Below are positions 1 through 9,536 of a DNA stretch of 35,238 bases, piece by piece. The stretch spans positions 1-35,238 of the forward strand of contig JANXXR010000628.1 of the NCBI GenBank assembly GCA_025350525.1. The letters run 5' to 3'. The stretch is from Deltaproteobacteria bacterium. Lineage in GTDB: Bacteria > Myxococcota > Myxococcia > Myxococcales > 40CM-4-68-19. The first letter of the stretch is position 1. Each line of letters starts with the position of its first letter. Made by a program: the position numbers and the translations under genes. The notes beneath the pieces are model-generated. The model was not told the DNA's origin, ran no database searches, and worked only from the letters and a program-made list of their open reading frames with translations.

Positions 1-75
1 ATCCCCGGCATCTGGTCCGCCATCGACTACGTTCGCGAGTTCTACACGCTTGACACGGGAGAGCAGCGAAGCTAA
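1..75 (+). CDS. C-terminal fragment of an unidentified CDS (...IPGIWSAIDYVREFYTLDTGEQRS*)
   Basis: Open frame from window edge to TAA at 73-75, just upstream of the tRNA. Confidence 0.4.
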   Translation: MPGIWSAIDYVREFYTLDTGEQRS

Positions 76-90
76 TCAGGGCGCCGTTTC

Positions 91-166
91 GCGGAACTAG
101 CTCAGTTGGTAGAGCGTCGCCTTGCCAAGGCGAAGGTCGCCGGTTCGAATCCGGTGTTCCGCTCCA
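91..166 (+). tRNA. tRNA-Gly (anticodon GCC), CCA encoded
   Basis: Cloverleaf: gcggaac acceptor pairs with gttccgc; D-loop CTCAGTTGGTAGAG; anticodon arm cgcctTGCCaaggcg; T-arm GGTTCGAATCC; 3' CCA. Confidence 0.95.
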
Positions 167-170
167 TTCT

Positions 171-207
171 GCCCGGACTCCGCATGGTTAGCGGGTCCGG
201 GCTTTTT
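171..207 (+). terminator. Rho-independent terminator after tRNA-Gly
   Basis: gcccggac ... gtccgggc 8-bp stem followed by TTTTT. Confidence 0.75.
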
Positions 208-419
208 CATGTGCGTCGCCTTTCATGGCGACGCCTCCGGTTCACAGCGCTCCCAGCGGGGATGTCGCAAACCCCTGTTTTTTGCAGGCGGTCGCGCGCG
301 TCGTAGGTGCGCGAGCGAGCACGACGTTTCGCTCTCCTGGGACAAGGATGGAACATGGCGCCACCTGGAACGCGGCGCTGCGGAACTCGAGAGAGCAAAT
401 CCCCTCGCTCGATTCCCCT

Positions 420-1055
420 CTAGGGCTGGAGCACCAGGAAGTATTGATACGGGAGAAATTCGTGCTCCCCGACTGGCTTCAGACCTGCGGCCCGCGCATC
501 CTTGAGGAAGGCCTCGCGCGACACCTTGTGTTCGAGCGGTGGGCCAACGGGAAGCTCACGTTTGTGGAAGTCGATGTTCACCATCTTTCCGCCGGGCCGT
601 AGCGACCGTGAGAGGCGGTGCAGGTACGCGGCGCCGTCCGGGAAGTGATGATAGGTGTCGACGATCAGGATCAGATCGCAGGCGTTCTGCGGCAAGAGCG
701 GGTCATCGGCCAGCGCCAGGACCGGCGAGATGTTCTTCGCCTGCGAGGATTCGATGCGCTTGCGCAGCGCCTTGAGGATGCGCGGCTCGACATCGACTGC
801 GAAGACGTGCCCCGACTCTCCGACCGCGCGGGCCAGCCTGAGCGAGAAGTACCCCGGCCCGGAGCCGATGTCGCAGGCGACCTGCCCGGGTTTCAGCTGC
901 AGGGCCGCGACCACCTCATCCGGCTTCTGCCACCGCGCACGCTCCGGCTCCTCCATCCGCGCGATGTACGCGTCGAGGTCCGCCGGATTGCCGTGCTGCC
1001 CGTGGGCGCCTGCTCCATGAGCTGCCATCAACACCGCCGCGAGAAGAAAATTCAT
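420..1055 (-). CDS. Class I SAM-dependent methyltransferase with N-terminal signal-like segment
   Basis: ACDIGSGPGYFSLRLARAVG motif I, LRPGGKMVNIDFH post-motif. Confidence 0.75.
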   Translation of the reverse strand: MNFLLAAVLMAAHGAGAHGQHGNPADLDAYIARMEEPERARWQKPDEVVAALQLKPGQVACDIGSGPGYFSLRLARAVGESGHVFAVDVEPRILKALRKRIESSQAKNISPVLALADDPLLPQNACDLILIVDTYHHFPDGAAYLHRLSRSLRPGGKMVNIDFHKRELPVGPPLEHKVSREAFLKDARAAGLKPVGEHEFLPYQYFLVLQP

Positions 1056-1130
1056 CGGGGGGGCATCATGACACGGCCGCGTCGCCGTTCAAGTTGACGC
1101 TGCGCAAGCCCTGACGTAGTCCCCTCGGTC

Positions 1131-2624
1131 GTGCTCAACCTCGTCTTCGCCCTCGCGCTGGCCGCGGTTCCGCAGCAACTCGTTGTCGCCGCAGGTCCTG
1201 ACTCGAGCCCGTCTGGCGCCTTCCAGGCGCGCCTCGGCGTCTATCCGCTCAACGTCAACGTGGCCGAGCCGTTGGTGCGGATGACGCCGGACTTCCGCGT
1301 CGAGCCGCAGCTGGCCACCAGTTGGGAGTACCTGGGGAAGAACACCTGGCGCTTCCACCTGCGCAAGGGCGTACGCTTTCATGACGGGCAGCCCCTCACG
1401 GCCGAAGCGGTGCGCTACTCGATCGCGCAACAGGTGAAGGGCGGCTTCACCAGCTTCCCCGTGAAGGAGGACGCGGTCCGCGCCGTCGACCCGCTTACGG
1501 TCGACTTCACCACTACCGAGCCGGACCTCCGCTTGCCCGAGCAGCTGGTCCACCCGAACTACAGCATCTTCGCGCCGGGTTCCGATCCACGGACGAAGCC
1601 GGTGGGCACGGGTCCATTCAAATTCATTGAATATCGCCCCTACGACCATATCAAGGTGGAGCGGAACAACGATTACTGGGGCGAAAAGCCCCGCCTCGAC
1701 AAGATCCTCTTCCGCTTCGTGCCGGATGCGACCACCCGCGTGCTGGCCCTGCTCGCGGGCGAAGTGGATCTGATCATGGATCTGCCGCGCGAGCAGATCG
1801 CAGCGGTGCAGGCCCGGCCCGACCTTCACGTCGTGCGCGCGTCCGTGGGGCAGATGCTGTCGCTGCAGCTCAATGCGCACGGCAAACTTCCGCACGACCT
1901 CCTCTCGGACCGCGCCGTCCGCCGGGCCGTCGCGCTGTCCCTCGACCGGCGGCAGCTCGTCCACGACATCTGGCGCGACGAGGCCGAGGTGCTGCGCACG
2001 ATGACGGTGGCGGCCATTCTCGGGAAGTTCGCCGGACAATTGCATGGCTTCGATCACCAGCCGGCTGAAGCCGACCGGCTGCTCAACGAAGCCGGCTGGA
2101 AGCGCACCGCGGGCGGAATCCGCAGCAAGGCGGGGCGCCCGCTGCAGCTCGCGCTCATCGCCAACCCGGAGATGGACGCCGCCGCCGTCGAGCTGATCCA
2201 GGCGCAGCTGCGTCTGGCCGGCATCGGGACGCGCTGGGACCGACTGCCGGACATCGCCAGCTTCGCGGCGCGCGGCAACGCCGGCGACTGCGATCTGAAC
2301 CTGGCGGCGGCCAACCAGAACGACGCCAATCCATTGTTCTTGCCTGCCCTCATTTATTACTCGAAGTCGCCGCGGCCGTTCGTCCGCTTCTACGCAGTCG
2401 GGACAGCGTTCGACAAGATCGTCGACGCCGGTCTCGCCGCAGCCCCACCCGACGAGGCGCGCCGCCTGGCCGCCGACGCCATGCGCCTCGCCACAGACGA
2501 GGAAGCGATCCAGGTGCCGATCGCCGGCCTGTTCCGCATCTATGCGGCCAGCAGCTCGGTGGCCGGCTTCGTTCCGCACCCGTCGCAGACGAACCAGTCG
2601 TGGACAGCCGTCTACCGGAAGTGA
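1131..2624 (+). CDS. ABC transporter substrate-binding protein, family 5 (peptide/nickel type)
   Basis: SBP_bac_5-like: LATSWEYLGKNTWRFHLRKGVRFHDGQPLTAEAVRYSI, VGTGPFKFIEYRPYDHIKVERNNDYWGEKP; GTG start. Confidence 0.85.
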   Translation: MLNLVFALALAAVPQQLVVAAGPDSSPSGAFQARLGVYPLNVNVAEPLVRMTPDFRVEPQLATSWEYLGKNTWRFHLRKGVRFHDGQPLTAEAVRYSIAQQVKGGFTSFPVKEDAVRAVDPLTVDFTTTEPDLRLPEQLVHPNYSIFAPGSDPRTKPVGTGPFKFIEYRPYDHIKVERNNDYWGEKPRLDKILFRFVPDATTRVLALLAGEVDLIMDLPREQIAAVQARPDLHVVRASVGQMLSLQLNAHGKLPHDLLSDRAVRRAVALSLDRRQLVHDIWRDEAEVLRTMTVAAILGKFAGQLHGFDHQPAEADRLLNEAGWKRTAGGIRSKAGRPLQLALIANPEMDAAAVELIQAQLRLAGIGTRWDRLPDIASFAARGNAGDCDLNLAAANQNDANPLFLPALIYYSKSPRPFVRFYAVGTAFDKIVDAGLAAAPPDEARRLAADAMRLATDEEAIQVPIAGLFRIYAASSSVAGFVPHPSQTNQSWTAVYRK

Positions 2625-2649
2625 CAGATTGATCGCAAAGGAGCTGCTT

Positions 2650-3024
2650 ATGGCGTCCCTGCGCACGCTCGTCTTTTTCGCCGCGAAAGATTCGCTGGAA
2701 GATCCCGACCCGGTCCGCAATGCCTTTTCCTTCGCGCTCACGGCGGCGAAGTCGGGTTTGCCCGCAGAAGTCCGCCTCGCCGGCGGGGCGCTCCAGGCCC
2801 TCCATCAGGAAAAAGTTCCCGCTGGCGTGAAGGGCGACCGGCTGCGCAAAGCGCTGCTCGATGCAACGGCCGCGGGCCTGCGCGTCACGCTTTGACCGGG
2901 CAGCATCGGGAAGGCGGAGGTCTCCGCCGAAGAGATGAAAGCGGTGAACGCAGAGCCGCTCGAGCTGGGCAAGATCCTGACCCGCGTCTCCGAAGGCACC
3001 GCCGAGCTGATCTACCTCGGGTGA
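2650..3024 (+). CDS. DsrE-like protein with in-frame TGA at 2893-2895, candidate selenoprotein
   Basis: ATG preceded by aaaggag; MASLRTLVFFAAKDSLEDPDPVRNAFSFALTAAKSGLPAEVRLAGGALQALHQEKVPAGVKGDRLRKALLDATAAGLRVTL[TGA]PGSIGKAEVSAEEMKAVNAEPLELGKILTRVSEGTAELIYLG*; frame continuous on both sides; DsrE/F-like layout with a Cys expected at the TGA position. Confidence 0.75.
2913..2928 (+). promoter_or_regulatory. Candidate bacterial SECIS hairpin (DsrE-like gene)
   Basis: GGCGG-AGGTCT-CCGCC (or GGCGGA-GGTC-TCCGCC); loop G 24-25 nt after TGA; AGGUCU loop as recalled for E. coli fdhF SECIS. Confidence 0.65.
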
Positions 3025-3031
3025 TGCGGAC

Positions 3032-3985
3032 GTGACGGCGGGCGGCATCCTGCGCCGGTTCGCGAGTCTGATTCCCGTCTGGCTGGGCGTCTCCGCGCTC
3101 GCCTTTGCGCTGGGCACGCTCGCGCCAGGGGATGCGGCAGAGATGCTGCTGCAGCGGCGCACCGGCGAGCCGCCCACGCAACAGGCTGTCTTGCAGATGC
3201 GCCACCAGCTCGGCCTCGATGCGCCGGTGCCGGTGCGCTACCTGCGCTGGCTGGGCGCGGCGCTGCGGGGCGATCTCGGGACCTCACTGCGCAGCGGCTC
3301 GCCCGTGATCGAAGATCTCTCCGGCAGGTTCCCCGCGACGCTGGAGCTTTCCCTCGCGGCGCTGCTGCTGGGATTGTGTGTCGCGCTGCCCTTGGGAATC
3401 GGCGCCGCCCGGCGTCGCGGCTCGATCGTCGATCACGGCGCGCGCACGTTCGCCATCGTGGGCGCATCGATGCCGAGCTTTCTCTCCGGATACCTCCTCA
3501 TCCTCATCTTCGCGGTGGGCCTGCACGCTTTGCCGGTCGCGGGCCGCGGCGGCCTTGCGCACCTGATCCTTCCCTCGATCACGCTGGCGCTGGGCTTTGC
3601 CGCGGCGTTGACGCGCCTGACCCGCGCGGCCCTGCTCGAAGAGCTCGGCCAGGACTACGTGCGCACCGCCCGCGCCAAAGGTCTCTCGGAGCGCGTGGTC
3701 GTGCTGCGGCACGCGCTGCGCATCGCGCTGGTGCCGGTCTTGACCTTCGCCGCGACGCGGTTCGGGCACCTGCTCGCTGGCGCCGCAATCGTCGAGGCCG
3801 TCTTCGCGTGGCCCGGAATCGGAAAGCATATCGTCGACTCCATCTATGATCGCGACTATCCCGCCATCCAGGGCTTCGTCCTCTTCATGGGCACCGTCTT
3901 CGTGCTCCTCAACCTCGCCGTGGATCTCGCCTATCGCGCGATCGATCCGCGCGTCGGGCAGCGGGAGGACAGATGGGCGAGCTGA
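3032..3985 (+). CDS. ABC transporter permease, DppB/NikB type
   Basis: BPD_transp_1: LGQDYVRTARAKGLSERVVVLRHALRIALVPVLTF; multiple TMs. Confidence 0.88.
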   Translation: MTAGGILRRFASLIPVWLGVSALAFALGTLAPGDAAEMLLQRRTGEPPTQQAVLQMRHQLGLDAPVPVRYLRWLGAALRGDLGTSLRSGSPVIEDLSGRFPATLELSLAALLLGLCVALPLGIGAARRRGSIVDHGARTFAIVGASMPSFLSGYLLILIFAVGLHALPVAGRGGLAHLILPSITLALGFAAALTRLTRAALLEELGQDYVRTARAKGLSERVVVLRHALRIALVPVLTFAATRFGHLLAGAAIVEAVFAWPGIGKHIVDSIYDRDYPAIQGFVLFMGTVFVLLNLAVDLAYRAIDPRVGQREDRWAS

Positions 3986-4833
3986 CCGCCGCAGTGCTGG
4001 CGCCGCGCGATCACCTGGCGCGACGCCTGTCGCGCGATCCGGTCGTCCTCGGCGGCGCCTGTATCGTCGCGCTCTTCGTCCTGCTGGCTCTTGGGGCTCC
4101 ACTGCTCGCGCCGCACGATCCATCCGCAATCGATCCCGTCCACCGGCTGCAGGGGCCTTCGCTGCAGGCGCTGCTGGGCACGGACGCGCTCGGGCGCGAC
4201 CTCTTCAGCCGCGTCATCTTCGGTGCCCGCTGGTCCCTGGGGGCGTCGGCGCTCACCACGGGGCTGGTCCTTCTTCTCGGCATCGCCGTCGGCGTTGCTG
4301 CTGGGTACCGCGGTGGCCCGGTCGACGCAGTGCTGATGCGCATCGTCGACGCGTTCCTTGCCTTTCCTTCCCTGCTGCTTGCGCTCGCCATCGTCGGAAC
4401 CCTGGGGCCGGGCGTCTTCAATGCGGTCCTGGCCTTGACCGTCTCGGGCTGGGCGACCTACGCCCGCCTGGTGCGGGGCCTCGTGCTCACCCTGCGCGAG
4501 CGCCCGTTCATCGAAGCCGCCCGCGCCGTAGGCGGGACGGAAGCGCACATTGTCCTGCGCCATGTGCTTCCCAACATCCTCGCGCCAGTGGCCGTACTGG
4601 CGACGCTGGAGCTGGGCGAAGTGCTTCTCGCGCTCTCTGCGCTCAGCTTCCTGGGCCTCGGTGCGCAGCCGCCCGCGTCAGAGTGGGGCGCCATGCTCAA
4701 CGACGCCCGCTCGTATTTTTTCATTGCGCCGCGCCTGCTGTTCGCTCCGGGCGCAGCCATTACCCTTGCAGTCGTCGGGCTCAACCTGCTCGGCGACGGG
4801 CTGCGCGATGCCTTCGACCCGCGGCTTCAATGA
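3973..4833 (+). CDS. ABC transporter permease, DppC/NikC type
   Basis: LLGTDALGRDLFSRVIFGARWSL, ERPFIEAARAVGGTEAHIVLRHVLPNILAP. Confidence 0.9.
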   Translation: MGELTAAVLAPRDHLARRLSRDPVVLGGACIVALFVLLALGAPLLAPHDPSAIDPVHRLQGPSLQALLGTDALGRDLFSRVIFGARWSLGASALTTGLVLLLGIAVGVAAGYRGGPVDAVLMRIVDAFLAFPSLLLALAIVGTLGPGVFNAVLALTVSGWATYARLVRGLVLTLRERPFIEAARAVGGTEAHIVLRHVLPNILAPVAVLATLELGEVLLALSALSFLGLGAQPPASEWGAMLNDARSYFFIAPRLLFAPGAAITLAVVGLNLLGDGLRDAFDPRLQ

Positions 4834-6438
4834 TCAGCCACTCCGGGGCTTCCAGCTGAGCAGCGCGGCAGAGAGCAGCGAACGGGTATATGGGTGCTGC
4901 GGGTTTCGATAGATCTGGTCTGCCGAAGCGAGCTCAACGATCTGCCCGGCGCGCATCACTGCGACCCGCGTCGCCAGCCGGCGCACGATGCGCAGGTCGT
5001 GTGCGATGAGGAGGAGGGACATCCCGGTCGCCGCCTGCAGCCTCCCGAGCAGCTCGATGATCTCGGCCTGGGTGGTCACGTCGAGCGCGGTGAGCGGTTC
5101 GTCCGCGATCACGAGCCTCGGCCTGGTCGCGAGCGCGCGCGCAATGGCGACGCGCTGCCGCTGGCCGCCCGACAATTGGTGCGGATAGCTGAGCGCGTGC
5201 AGGGCCTCGAGGCCGACCTGCTCGAGAAGCTCGACGACCCGCGCCATCCTCTGCTCCTCGGTCGCGACCATTCGATGCACCCGCAACGGTTCGCCGATGA
5301 TGGCGCCGACGCGCTGCCTCGGATCGAGCGCGGCGGCCGGATCCGGGAAAATGATCTGCAGCTCGCGGCGCACCCGCCGCAGCGCCGCGGGTTCCAGCGA
5401 GGCCAGGTCCGCCCCCCCAAAGCGCACCGATCCCGCGGAGGGAGCGAGAAGTCTCACCGCCATACGGCCGAGGGTCGTCTTCCCGGATCCGGACTCCCCG
5501 ACCAGCGCCAGCGTCTCTCCGGCGTCCACGTGCAGCGAAACGTCCTCCACCGCGTGCCGCTGCGCTCCCTCGAAGCGTCTCGAGATGCGATCGAACTCGA
5601 GGAGGCGGGAGGACACCGCGCGGGGACCAGGGGAGGGCGTCTCCAGCACCCGCGTCGAGGTTACCAGCCGCGCGGTGGCAGCGTGGCGGGGAGAGCCCAG
5701 GAGCTCGCCCGGGCTGCCCCTCTCGACGATCTGTCCGTGCTCCATCACCAGCACCTGGTCCGCAAGCGAATTGGCGATGGCGAGGTCGTGCGTGATCAGC
5801 AGCAGCGAGAGTCCGCGCGCGCGGCGCAGCCTGGAAAACAGCTCGAGCAGTTCCCGCTGCAGGATGGCGTCGAGCGAGGTGGTCGGTTCATCCGCGATGA
5901 GGATCTCCGGATCGGCGGCGAGTGCCATGGCGATGGTGGCCCGCTGCCGCAGGCCGCTGGACAGCTGGTGCGGAAAGGCGCGTGCGCGCTCGCCGGGCAG
6001 AGGCGTGCCGGTCAACGCCAGCAAGCCGACTGCACGGGCGACGGCCTCCTGCGCGCCCACCGGCAGGTGCGCGCGAATGGCCTCGGCGATCTGGTCGCCG
6101 ATCCGCATCGAGGGATGAAGGGCGCCGAGTGGATCCTGAAACACGGTGGCGATGCGCCCGCCGCGCACTGCGCGAAGCTCGGGCTCGCCGAGGCGCAGGA
6201 GATCGCGGCCGCCATACCAGACGCTGCCGGCGACGACACGGCCCGGCTCGCGCACCAGACGCAGCAGGCTGAGCGCCGTCACCGTCTTGCCGCTTCCGGA
6301 GGAGCCGACGAGCGCGACGATACTTCCCCGCTCCACGGAAAAGGACACGCCGTCCACCGCGCGATGTCCGGGGAAATCCGTCGTCAGTCCTTCGATGCGG
6401 AGGAGAGGATCGGCGCCCACGCATGAGCGCATGCGCAC
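4834..6438 (-). CDS. Fused double ATPase of peptide/nickel ABC transporter (DppD-DppF / NikD-NikE type)
   Basis: Two Walker A (GSSGSGKT, GESGSGKT), two signature regions (LSSGLRQRATIA, LSGGQRQRVAIA), two Walker B (ILIADEPTT, LVIADEPLT); exact start uncertain. Confidence 0.9.
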   Translation of the reverse strand: MRMRSCVGADPLLRIEGLTTDFPGHRAVDGVSFSVERGSIVALVGSSGSGKTVTALSLLRLVREPGRVVAGSVWYGGRDLLRLGEPELRAVRGGRIATVFQDPLGALHPSMRIGDQIAEAIRAHLPVGAQEAVARAVGLLALTGTPLPGERARAFPHQLSSGLRQRATIAMALAADPEILIADEPTTSLDAILQRELLELFSRLRRARGLSLLLITHDLAIANSLADQVLVMEHGQIVERGSPGELLGSPRHAATARLVTSTRVLETPSPGPRAVSSRLLEFDRISRRFEGAQRHAVEDVSLHVDAGETLALVGESGSGKTTLGRMAVRLLAPSAGSVRFGGADLASLEPAALRRVRRELQIIFPDPAAALDPRQRVGAIIGEPLRVHRMVATEEQRMARVVELLEQVGLEALHALSYPHQLSGGQRQRVAIARALATRPRLVIADEPLTALDVTTQAEIIELLGRLQAATGMSLLLIAHDLRIVRRLATRVAVMRAGQIVELASADQIYRNPQHPYTRSLLSAALLSWKPRSG

Positions 6439-6522
6439 AGCCGCGGCCGGTCTGCAACGGCGCGAGTGGACAACTTCACCCGCCCGGCCTAGCGTGCGGC
6501 CCCCTCGACAAGGTGGTTACCG

Positions 6523-8823
6523 ATGACTGGCTTGCGGTGCGCTGCGACCTTTCTGGTGGTTTCCCTTGGCTTTTCGACCGTTGCTGCCGGGCCGGCCCAG
6601 GCGCAACCGGCCTCCTCCATTTCTGGATCGGTGACCGACAGCGGCGGAGCTCCCATCCCCGGCGCCCGGGTCGAGTTGCTCGACGCGGCCGGCAACTCTG
6701 CCGCGATGCAGACGACGAGCGAGGCGGGGAGCTACCAGCTGACTGCGTCGCCTCCGGGCCACTACCAGCTGTCGGCAACCTTGCAGGGGTACAGGCCGGT
6801 CAAGGCCCCGATCGACCTGCAGGACCGCCCGGTGGTCCGGAATCTAATCTTGAAGACCACCGAGCTGACGGAGACCATCGTGGTCTCCGGATCGCGGTCG
6901 GCCACCAAGGTCAAGGACGTGCCTGCCGCCATCACGGTGGTCTCCGGCGAGGAGGTGCAGCTCGACCGCAGGGCTCTCAGCCTGGAGGAGTCGCTCAAGT
7001 TCGTTCCCGGCGTCCGCGTGGAGGACGAGCTCGGCTCCGCGGGCCGCACCCGCATCATCATCCGCGGCACGGGCACGCGCGCGAACAGCCCCGCCGGCTC
7101 GGGCATCCGCGGCATCAAGATCCTGGTCGATGGCATCCCGAAGAACAATGCCGGCGGCTCGGCGCAGGATCTCACCAACATCGATCTCGAGGCCGTCGAT
7201 CACATCGAGGTCCTGCGCGGCCCCTCCTCGGCGCTCTATGGGAACCAGTCCGGCGGCGTGGTGAACATCATCACCCAGGAGGGCCAGCCTGCGACCTTCG
7301 CCGAGTACCGCGAGACGGTGGGCGCCTACGGCCTCTTCCGCGAGCACGCCAAGGTCGGCGGCGAGACCGGCAACCTGAACTACTTCTTCAGCGCCTTCCG
7401 CACCGACCAGAGCGGATACCGGCAGAACTCCACCTTCAGCAACACCGGCTTTCACAGCAAGTTCCGGTTGACGGTGGACGATCGGTCGACATTGACGACG
7501 GTGGTGGGCTTTGACCGCAACGATGAGCGGTCGCCGGGTCCGCTCACGCAGGCCCGCTTCGACGCGGACCCGTCGCAGGCAGACCCGACCTTTCTTGCCA
7601 ACGGCGTCCGCGCGGTCACCGACGAACTGCGGCTCGGCGCCATCTACCAGCGGCAGATCCTGGATCACAGCTCGCTGGAGTTCACCGGCTATTACCTCCC
7701 GCGGCACCTCGGACCTTTCCAGCAGATCGGCGTGCGCATCCCGCAGGACTTCATGAACCGCGGCGCGGGCGTGCGCGTGCTCGTCGGCGAGCCGATCGGC
7801 ACCTTCGGCAACCGCCTCACGGTCGGCACCGAGTTCCAGGACACGCCCATCACCACCGGCACCTTCAACAGCGTCACCGGCGCCGCGCTGGCGGAGACGG
7901 AAGAGCACGCCACCACCTTCGGCGCGTACCTTCTCGAGGAGCTCAGCCTGCTTCCCGATCTGACGTTGAGCGGCGCCGGTCGCGTGGACTGGGTGCACTA
8001 CACCTCGGAGAACCTCACCAAGGCCGCCGGACAGGCGGGCCGGCTCTACAAGAAGTTCACCCCCCGGGTTGCGCTCACCTTCTCCCCGCTGCGCTCGCTC
8101 GCGATGTACGCGAGCTTCAGCCAGGGCTTCGAGGCGCCCATCATCGGCGAGCTGCGCACGCTGCCCGGCGGCGCCTTCGGTTTTAACAGCGCGCTCAATC
8201 CGCAGACCTCCAACAACTACGAAGTCGGCGCCCGCGGGTCGGTCAACGATGGCCGGCTGGACTTCGAGGTCGCGGCGTTCCGGCAGGATGTCCACGACTT
8301 GATCAGCCCGATCGGTCTCTCTCCCAACAACTCCTTCCAGAACGTTGGGCAGGTGCAAGAGTACGGGCTCGAGGTGGGAGCGCACCTGCACCTTTTGCGC
8401 GGGCTGACCACGGGGCTCGCGTACACCTACTCCGATTTCAAGTTCCAGGACTTCGTCAGCGGCACCACCGTCTACTCGGGAAAAAAGCTTCCGGGCGTTC
8501 CCGATCACATGTGGGCCGGAGAGCTGCGCTACCGACACGAGTCCGGCCTGCATGCAGCCGCCGAAGTGCAGGCGGCGAGCCCGATCTACGCGGACAACGC
8601 CAACAGCTTCTCGACGCCGCGGTATACCGTCTTCAACGCCAGCGCGGGCTACGACTACGACCGGGGCAACCTGCGCCTCGAGCCCTTCGTCCTGGTGAAG
8701 AACCTGACCAACCAGAAGTACTCGGAGTTCGCGCTCATCAACGACACCGCCAAGCGGTTCTACAACCCGCTGCCTGGCACCAGCGTCTATGGCGGCCTGA
8801 AGGTCGCCTACCAGGGACTCTAG
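6523..8823 (+). CDS. TonB-dependent outer-membrane receptor with N-terminal carboxypeptidase-regulatory-like domain
   Basis: Signal peptide; SGSVTDSGGAPIPGARVELL; plug GIKILVDGIPKNNAGGSAQDLTNIDLEAVDHIEVLRGPSSALYGNQSGGVVNIIT; C-terminal beta-barrel. Confidence 0.92.
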   Translation: MTGLRCAATFLVVSLGFSTVAAGPAQAQPASSISGSVTDSGGAPIPGARVELLDAAGNSAAMQTTSEAGSYQLTASPPGHYQLSATLQGYRPVKAPIDLQDRPVVRNLILKTTELTETIVVSGSRSATKVKDVPAAITVVSGEEVQLDRRALSLEESLKFVPGVRVEDELGSAGRTRIIIRGTGTRANSPAGSGIRGIKILVDGIPKNNAGGSAQDLTNIDLEAVDHIEVLRGPSSALYGNQSGGVVNIITQEGQPATFAEYRETVGAYGLFREHAKVGGETGNLNYFFSAFRTDQSGYRQNSTFSNTGFHSKFRLTVDDRSTLTTVVGFDRNDERSPGPLTQARFDADPSQADPTFLANGVRAVTDELRLGAIYQRQILDHSSLEFTGYYLPRHLGPFQQIGVRIPQDFMNRGAGVRVLVGEPIGTFGNRLTVGTEFQDTPITTGTFNSVTGAALAETEEHATTFGAYLLEELSLLPDLTLSGAGRVDWVHYTSENLTKAAGQAGRLYKKFTPRVALTFSPLRSLAMYASFSQGFEAPIIGELRTLPGGAFGFNSALNPQTSNNYEVGARGSVNDGRLDFEVAAFRQDVHDLISPIGLSPNNSFQNVGQVQEYGLEVGAHLHLLRGLTTGLAYTYSDFKFQDFVSGTTVYSGKKLPGVPDHMWAGELRYRHESGLHAAAEVQAASPIYADNANSFSTPRYTVFNASAGYDYDRGNLRLEPFVLVKNLTNQKYSEFALINDTAKRFYNPLPGTSVYGGLKVAYQGL

Positions 8824-9536
8824 GCGAGCGAGCTCGCCAGGTTGGACAGGGCGATCACCGCCGGTGCCGCCGGAGAGGCGTCAAAAGGCGCTGCTCCGGC
8901 AGCATCGGCGGCGCGCAAGACCGGATCGTCAGGGACGACGGTTGGAGCAAGGCTTTCAAAGGCGGTTAGGAGCGCGTCGTCTGCCTGGAAGCGGTTGGCG
9001 ACCAGCACGATTCGTCCGAGCTTCTTGCTCTCGATCATCTCGACCGCGCGGCGCGCGACCTCCAAGGCCTTGACGCTGGGCTCGGCGATCACCAGCAGCA
9101 CGTCGACGTCGCCCGGCTCCATCCGCGTGAGCGTCCCGAGGCCCGCCTCGAAATCGGCCACCACGAATCGTCCTCCGCTTTCCAGCTGCCCGAGCAACTG
9201 CTCAGGTGAGACGCCGCATCAGCCTCAGCCGGGGTTCGGCTTCTCGATCTTGCTGACCACGGCCAGCCGGATCCCGTCCGGACCATCGGCCCCGAAGCGC
9301 GCGAGCAGCTCCGGCGCGGACGGCGCGTGTTCGGCCCCCTCCGCGTCCAGTGCCTGACGCATGCCCGCGAGGCGCTCGGTCGCCTCGGCGCCGAAGCCGA
9401 GCGCGAGGCCAAGGTTTGGATTGGCGTCGCAGTCGAGCGCGATCACCTCATGACCCAGGCGCGCGAGCGTCCTCGCCACGATCGCGGCGGTGGTGGTCTT
9501 GCCCGCACCCCCCTTTCCGACGACACCGATCTTCAT
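8820..9536 (-). CDS. CooC/MinD-type P-loop ATPase with two in-frame TGA codons (U-G-U-C motif), candidate selenoprotein
   Basis: MKIGVVGKGGAGKTTTAAIVARTLARLGHEVIALDCDANPNLGLALGF...KIEKPNPG[TGA]G[TGA]CGVSPEQLLGQLESGGRFVVADFEAGLGTLTR...; one frame from 9536 to 8820 apart from TGA at 9227-9225 and 9221-9219. Confidence 0.8.
9189..9206 (-). promoter_or_regulatory. Candidate SECIS hairpin (CooC-like gene 1)
   Basis: CCTGAGC-AGTT-GCTCGGG, 7-bp stem (one T-G), loop G 21 nt after second TGA and 27 after first. Confidence 0.6.

Noticed and set aside
122-505. ORFs across the tRNA and its downstream region (106-602)
   Set aside because: Start inside the tRNA and overlap the methyltransferase on the other strand; no domain signal
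1089-2741. 550-aa antisense ORF
   Set aside because: Opposite the SBP gene; no recognisable domain
4894-6426. 510-aa antisense ORF
   Set aside because: Opposite the fused ABC ATPase gene
8820-9536. Treating the TGA-interrupted genes simply as pseudogenes
   Set aside because: Only TGA is involved, interruptions fall on expected Cys sites, flanking frames look intact and operon overlaps are preserved; Sec is the better hypothesis, though unproven without a selABCD search
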